A stretch of 10,370 nt of DNA from Campylobacter sp. (GTDB taxonomy: Bacteria; Campylobacterota; Campylobacteria; Campylobacterales; Campylobacteraceae), in contig JAFVMP010000019.1 of NCBI GenBank assembly GCA_017506845.1, forward strand, positions 1 to 10,370, written 5' to 3'. This document shows, piece by piece, positions 7,296 to 10,370 of this stretch. Position numbers and translations under genes: made by a program. Numbering within the stretch: the first letter of the stretch is position 1; every line of letters starts with the position of its first letter. A model generated the notes under the pieces. The model ran no database searches. It was not told the origin of the DNA and saw only the letters and a program-made list of their open reading frames with translations.

Positions 7296-7787
7296 ATGAA
7301 AAATATATATTTTATTCGTCATGCAAAAGCTAAAAAAGTGGCTCAAAATGATTTTATTAGAGAGCTAAGTGATAAAGGAAAAGATGCTGCAAAATTGATG
7401 GCTAATAGATTAAAATCTAGTGGCATTATGCCGCAGATGATAATATCATCGCCAGCAAATCGTACAGCCAAAACAGCTAAAATCATTGCTAAAGAGCTTG
7501 GTTTTACTAAAAAGATTGCATTTGAAGAATCTCTTTATGAGGCAAATATACAAGATTATCTAAGTATTATTTCTAAGATTAGTGCTGAGATTAAGACAGT
7601 TTTTATTGTAGGGCATAATGAAACAATTACGCAAATTTGCGAACTATTAAGCGATAGTCACATCGGAAATATTCCTAAAGGCGGAGTTTTTGGGATTGAA
7701 TTTGATGTGAGTGAATTTGGACAAATTTCAGCCCGAATGGGCAAAGTGTTACTATTTGACTACCCAAAAAAGGTAGTTGAAGCTTAA
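7296..7787 (+). CDS. SixA-type histidine phosphatase
   Basis: A small (163 residues) member of the histidine phosphatase superfamily, branch 2-like SixA group, which in enterobacteria removes phosphate from histidine phosphotransfer proteins. The catalytic signature is RHAKA with R8 and nucleophile H9, followed by LSDKG, SSPANRTAKTA with R56, E82 in the SLYEA segment and FIVGHNE with H107. It lacks the insertion domains of phosphoglycerate mutases, and the RHA rather than RHG core fits SixA. Its ATG directly follows the DUF455 stop (TAG|ATG), with AGGAGA at 7285-7290 in the end of the upstream gene. It closes the tightly packed train; a 92-bp spacer follows. The substrate is unknown, since no phosphorelay protein is encoded nearby. 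Confidence 0.85.
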   Translation: MKNIYFIRHAKAKKVAQNDFIRELSDKGKDAAKLMANRLKSSGIMPQMIISSPANRTAKTAKIIAKELGFTKKIAFEESLYEANIQDYLSIISKISAEIKTVFIVGHNETITQICELLSDSHIGNIPKGGVFGIEFDVSEFGQISARMGKVLLFDYPKKVVEA

Positions 7788-7790
7788 ATT

Positions 7791-7814
7791 TAGATAAATT
7801 ATAAAATTTATCTA
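7791..7814. repeat. Perfect 10-bp AT-rich inverted repeat upstream of icd
   Basis: TAGATAAATT, loop ATAA, then AATTTATCTA pair perfectly over 10 bp, starting 4 bases after the sixA-type gene stop. Only one G-C pair is present in each arm, and the following CAGTTTAATGG is a weak U-tract, so a strong intrinsic terminator is doubtful. It could be a weak terminator, an mRNA 3'-end stabiliser or a symmetric operator site in front of the icd promoter. Function is inferred. Confidence 0.55.
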
Positions 7815-7825
7815 CAGTTTAATGG

Positions 7826-7852
7826 TTGAATTTAGTTAAAAATTGATAAAAT
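7826..7852 (+). promoter_or_regulatory. Probable promoter for icd-mdh
   Basis: GATAAAAT (hexamer TAAAAT at 7847-7852) is a plausible -10, with TTGAAT at 7826-7831 as a possible -35 at a short 15-bp spacing and T/A-rich sequence between. It would give a leader of about 20 bases that includes AAGGAA (7870-7875) before the icd ATG. Position and composition are the only evidence. Confidence 0.4.
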
Positions 7853-7879
7853 AAGCAAAATTTTAAATAAAGGAAATAA

Positions 7880-10072
7880 ATGGCAGATATAATCTATACT
7901 TACACAGACGAGGCGCCAGCATTGGCTACATTTTCACTTTTACCAGTTATTAAGGAATTTTTAGGTCGTGCTGGAATTAGCATTGATACTATGGATATCT
8001 CATTAGCTGGTAGAATTTTAGCAAACTTTCCTGAGAATCTAAAAGATGATCAAAAAGTTCCAAACTACCTAGAAATCTTAGGTGAAATGACTAAAGAAAA
8101 AACAGCAAATATCATCAAACTTCCAAATATCTCAGCTTCGCTTCCACAATTAAATGCAGCTATTGCTGAGCTACAATCAAAAGGTTTTGATGTACCAAAC
8201 TATCCAGAAAACCCAGCTAATGAAAAAGAGGCTGATATAAAAGCAAGATATGCTAAAGTATTAGGAAGTGCGGTAAATCCAGTTTTAAGAGAGGGTAATA
8301 GCGATAGAAGATGCGCTGGAGCTGTTAAAGCTTATGCAAAAGAATTCCCGCATAAAAATGGCGCATGGGATAGCACTATTAAAACAAGAGTTGCTTATAT
8401 GGATAGTGGCGACTTTTATGGTAATGAAAAATCAGTAATAGTAAAAGATTCAAGTGAGTTCAAAATCGAATTTACTGATAAAAATGGCAATACAAAAGTA
8501 TTAAAAGATGGTATAAAAGCTGCTAGTGGTGATGTAGTTAGTGCTACATTTATGAGTGCTGCAAAACTAGATAAATTCATTGCTAAAACAATACAAGAAG
8601 CTAAAGATGAGTCACTATTATACTCAGTACATCTAAAAGCTACAATGATGAAAGTAAGCGATCCAGTTATGTTTGGTCACTTTGTTAAGGTATTTTTTGC
8701 AGAGATTTTTGAAGAGTTTGGCAGTGAGTTAAATGCAGCTGGGGTAGTAGCAAATAATGGCTTAAAAGATCTATTTGCTAAAATAGAAAACCTACCTATA
8801 AAAGATAAAATTATAGCAAAATATAATGAAATTTTAGACAAAAACCCAGACTTAGCAATGGTTGATAGCGATAAAGGTATCACAAATTTACATGTGCCAA
8901 GCGATGTAATTATTGATGCTTCTATGCCTGCTATGATTAGAAATAGTGGTAAAATGTGGGATAAAAATGGCAAAACAGCTGATACTTTAGCAGTTATTCC
9001 TGATCGTACATATGCTACTATATATGAAGCTACTATAGATGATCTAAAAGCAAATGGTGCACTAAATCCAGCGACTATCGGTAGTGTTTCAAATGTAGGT
9101 TTAATGGCTAAAAAAGCTGAAGAATATGGTAGTCATGATAAGACATTTATAGCTAGTGAAGCTGGTAAATTTACAGTTAGTAGCAACGCTGGTCAAAAAA
9201 TGGAATTTGATGTTGAAGCTGGTGATATATTTAGAGCAATGCAAGCAAAAAGCGAAGCTATTAAAGATTGGATTAAACTAGCAATTAATAGAGCAAACGC
9301 TACAAAATCAACTGCAATATTCTGGCTTGATAGTGCTAGAGCTCACGATGCTAGTATGATTGAAATAGTAAATTCAGAGCTTAAAAATTATGATTTAAGC
9401 GGTTTAGATATTAGTATTGCAGCACCAACAGAAGCGATTAAAAAATCAATTTCTATAATTAGAACTGGTAAAGATGCAATTAGCGTAACTGGCAATGTAT
9501 TAAGAGATTATTTAACAGATTTATTCCCAATATTAGAGCTTGGAACAAGTGCAAAAATGCTATCAATTGTTCCTTTATTAAATGGTGGCGGATTATTTGA
9601 GACTGGTGCTGGCGGTAGCGCTCCTAAAATTGCTCAACAACTAATAGAAGAAAATCATCTTCGCTGGGATAGCTTAGGTGAGTTTTTAGCACTTGGTGCA
9701 AGTTTAGAGCATTTAGCAAATGTAAGCGGTAAAAAAGAAGCTGCAGTATTAGCTGACACACTAGATAAAGCAATTGTAAGTTATCTTAAAAATGATAATT
9801 CACCACGCAAAAATGTAGGTGAAAATGATAACCGTGGTAGCCACTTCTATTTAGCATTATACTGGGCTGATGAGTTGGCAAAAAGTGAATTATCAGCTAA
9901 ATTTAGCGGTATAGCAGCGGCTTTAAATGAGAATAAATCTATAATTACAGATGAGTTAAATGGTTCTCAAGGAAATAGTGTAGATGTTGGCGGATATTAT
10001 ATTTTTGATGATGCTAAAGTCTCAGCTGTAATGAGACCAAGTGCAATTTATAATCAATCTCTTAAGAAATAG
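7880..10072 (+). CDS. icd: Monomeric-type isocitrate dehydrogenase
   Basis: Oxidatively decarboxylates isocitrate to 2-oxoglutarate in the TCA cycle. At 730 residues and with no similarity to the ~420-residue dimeric enzyme, it is the large single-chain IDH type. Recognisable blocks are GSAVNPVLREGNSDRR at 129-144 (substrate loop), FWLDSARAHD with D484 and D490, ETGAGGSAPK from E574, LRWDSLGEFLALGASLEH from L594, and DNRGSHFYLALYWADEL from D650. The ATG has AAGGAA at a normal distance. It is followed after 2 bases by mdh, forming a TCA operon as I recall for C. jejuni. Cofactor choice is open: the position equivalent to the Azotobacter NADP-contact His is I584, while R595 and K644 keep positive charge at the other two. 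No frameshift or truncation is seen. Confidence 0.97.
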   Translation: MADIIYTYTDEAPALATFSLLPVIKEFLGRAGISIDTMDISLAGRILANFPENLKDDQKVPNYLEILGEMTKEKTANIIKLPNISASLPQLNAAIAELQSKGFDVPNYPENPANEKEADIKARYAKVLGSAVNPVLREGNSDRRCAGAVKAYAKEFPHKNGAWDSTIKTRVAYMDSGDFYGNEKSVIVKDSSEFKIEFTDKNGNTKVLKDGIKAASGDVVSATFMSAAKLDKFIAKTIQEAKDESLLYSVHLKATMMKVSDPVMFGHFVKVFFAEIFEEFGSELNAAGVVANNGLKDLFAKIENLPIKDKIIAKYNEILDKNPDLAMVDSDKGITNLHVPSDVIIDASMPAMIRNSGKMWDKNGKTADTLAVIPDRTYATIYEATIDDLKANGALNPATIGSVSNVGLMAKKAEEYGSHDKTFIASEAGKFTVSSNAGQKMEFDVEAGDIFRAMQAKSEAIKDWIKLAINRANATKSTAIFWLDSARAHDASMIEIVNSELKNYDLSGLDISIAAPTEAIKKSISIIRTGKDAISVTGNVLRDYLTDLFPILELGTSAKMLSIVPLLNGGGLFETGAGGSAPKIAQQLIEENHLRWDSLGEFLALGASLEHLANVSGKKEAAVLADTLDKAIVSYLKNDNSPRKNVGENDNRGSHFYLALYWADELAKSELSAKFSGIAAALNENKSIITDELNGSQGNSVDVGGYYIFDDAKVSAVMRPSAIYNQSLKK

Positions 10073-10074
10073 TT

Positions 10075-10370
10075 GTGAAAATTGCAATAATAGGCGCTGG
10101 AAATGTGGGGGCTAGTATAGCTAGCCTACTACTTTCTAGACAGATGTGTGATAATATCGCATTAATTGATATCAATTCAAATTTAGCTAAGGCTAAAGCA
10201 ATTGATCTATCGCAAATGGCAATTGCTCTATCACAAAGTGCTAAAGTAGTAGGCGGAGATGATTATAAACTTTTAGAAAATTTTGATATAGTTATAATCA
10301 CAGCTGGAGTAGCCAGAAAAGATGGTCAAAGCAGATCAGAACTTGCTAAAATAAATGCTAATATAGTAGC
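10075..10370 (+). CDS. mdh: Malate dehydrogenase, 3'-truncated by window edge
   Basis: NAD-dependent interconversion of malate and oxaloacetate, the LDH-like malate dehydrogenase fold. Only the first 98 codons are present. The Rossmann loop GAGNVG is at 7-12 and D32 (LIDI) is the expected NAD-ribose acid. ITAGVARKDGQSR carries R81 and R87; arginine at 81, where lactate dehydrogenases have glutamine, supports malate over lactate. The start is GTG, 2 bases after the icd stop, with only a weak AAGAAA upstream, so coupling to icd translation is likely. The rest of the protein (usually ~300 residues) lies to the right of the window. Confidence 0.94.
   Translation, partial: MKIAIIGAGNVGASIASLLLSRQMCDNIALIDINSNLAKAKAIDLSQMAIALSQSAKVVGGDDYKLLENFDIVIITAGVARKDGQSRSELAKINANIV

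Noticed and set aside
5353..7787. Horizontally acquired island for the lipoprotein-to-SixA block
   Set aside because: No mobility gene, tRNA, direct repeats or abrupt change in style at the edges; the slightly AT-richer lipoprotein gene alone is not enough.
7791..7814. Definite Fur box upstream of icd
   Set aside because: The GATAA...TTATC symmetry is 20 rather than 19 bases and the centre does not match; AT-rich palindromes look Fur-like by composition. Kept only as an inverted repeat.
8677..8973. 98-codon minus-strand frame inside icd
   Set aside because: Antisense to icd, which is continuous and conserved in the plus frame.

Overview
The window is an AT-rich chromosomal segment that looks like a Campylobacter, or a close epsilonproteobacterial relative (Campylobacterota). 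This rests on base composition, on weak or absent -35 boxes with AT-rich -10 elements, on a monomeric-type isocitrate dehydrogenase directly followed by malate dehydrogenase, and on an rpe-dnaQ pair, arrangements I recall from Campylobacter jejuni. The species cannot be fixed from the sequence alone. All ten complete or partial neighbours look like resident, vertically inherited genes. I see no IS element, integrase, CRISPR array, tRNA or rRNA.

Left part (1-3892). The 3' three quarters of clpB (disaggregase) enters from the left edge on the + strand. It converges on a two-gene minus-strand operon, rseP-yggS (M50 site-2 protease, then a PLP-homeostasis protein). A short symmetric hairpin overlapping the clpB stop codon separates the convergent units. 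rseP starts at a TTG, which is the first possible start after an in-frame stop. A 123-bp divergent promoter region (3770-3892) lies between rseP and rpe.

Middle part (3893-7787). A tightly packed + strand gene train follows: rpe (ribulose-5-phosphate 3-epimerase), a DEDDh 3'-5' exonuclease (dnaQ-like), a lipoprotein with an NlpC/P60-like Cys/His/His arrangement, a minimal six-helix rhomboid protease, a ferritin-like DUF455 protein, and a SixA-type histidine phosphatase. From the lipoprotein onward the genes overlap by 4 bp or abut exactly, so translational coupling is likely. The pentose-phosphate and DNA genes have clear roles. The shared purpose of the lipoprotein, rhomboid, DUF455 and SixA genes is unknown.

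Right part (7788-10370). A 92-bp spacer holds a perfect 10-bp AT-rich inverted repeat and a probable promoter. It is followed by icd (monomeric isocitrate dehydrogenase) and the start of mdh, 2 bp downstream, which runs off the right edge. These two are consecutive-pathway TCA enzymes. There is no gene-free stretch above 300 bases. Nothing here amounts to a clear new system. The best leads are the coupled lipoprotein-hydrolase/rhomboid/DUF455/SixA block, the cofactor-site residues of the isocitrate dehydrogenase, and the palindrome upstream of icd.
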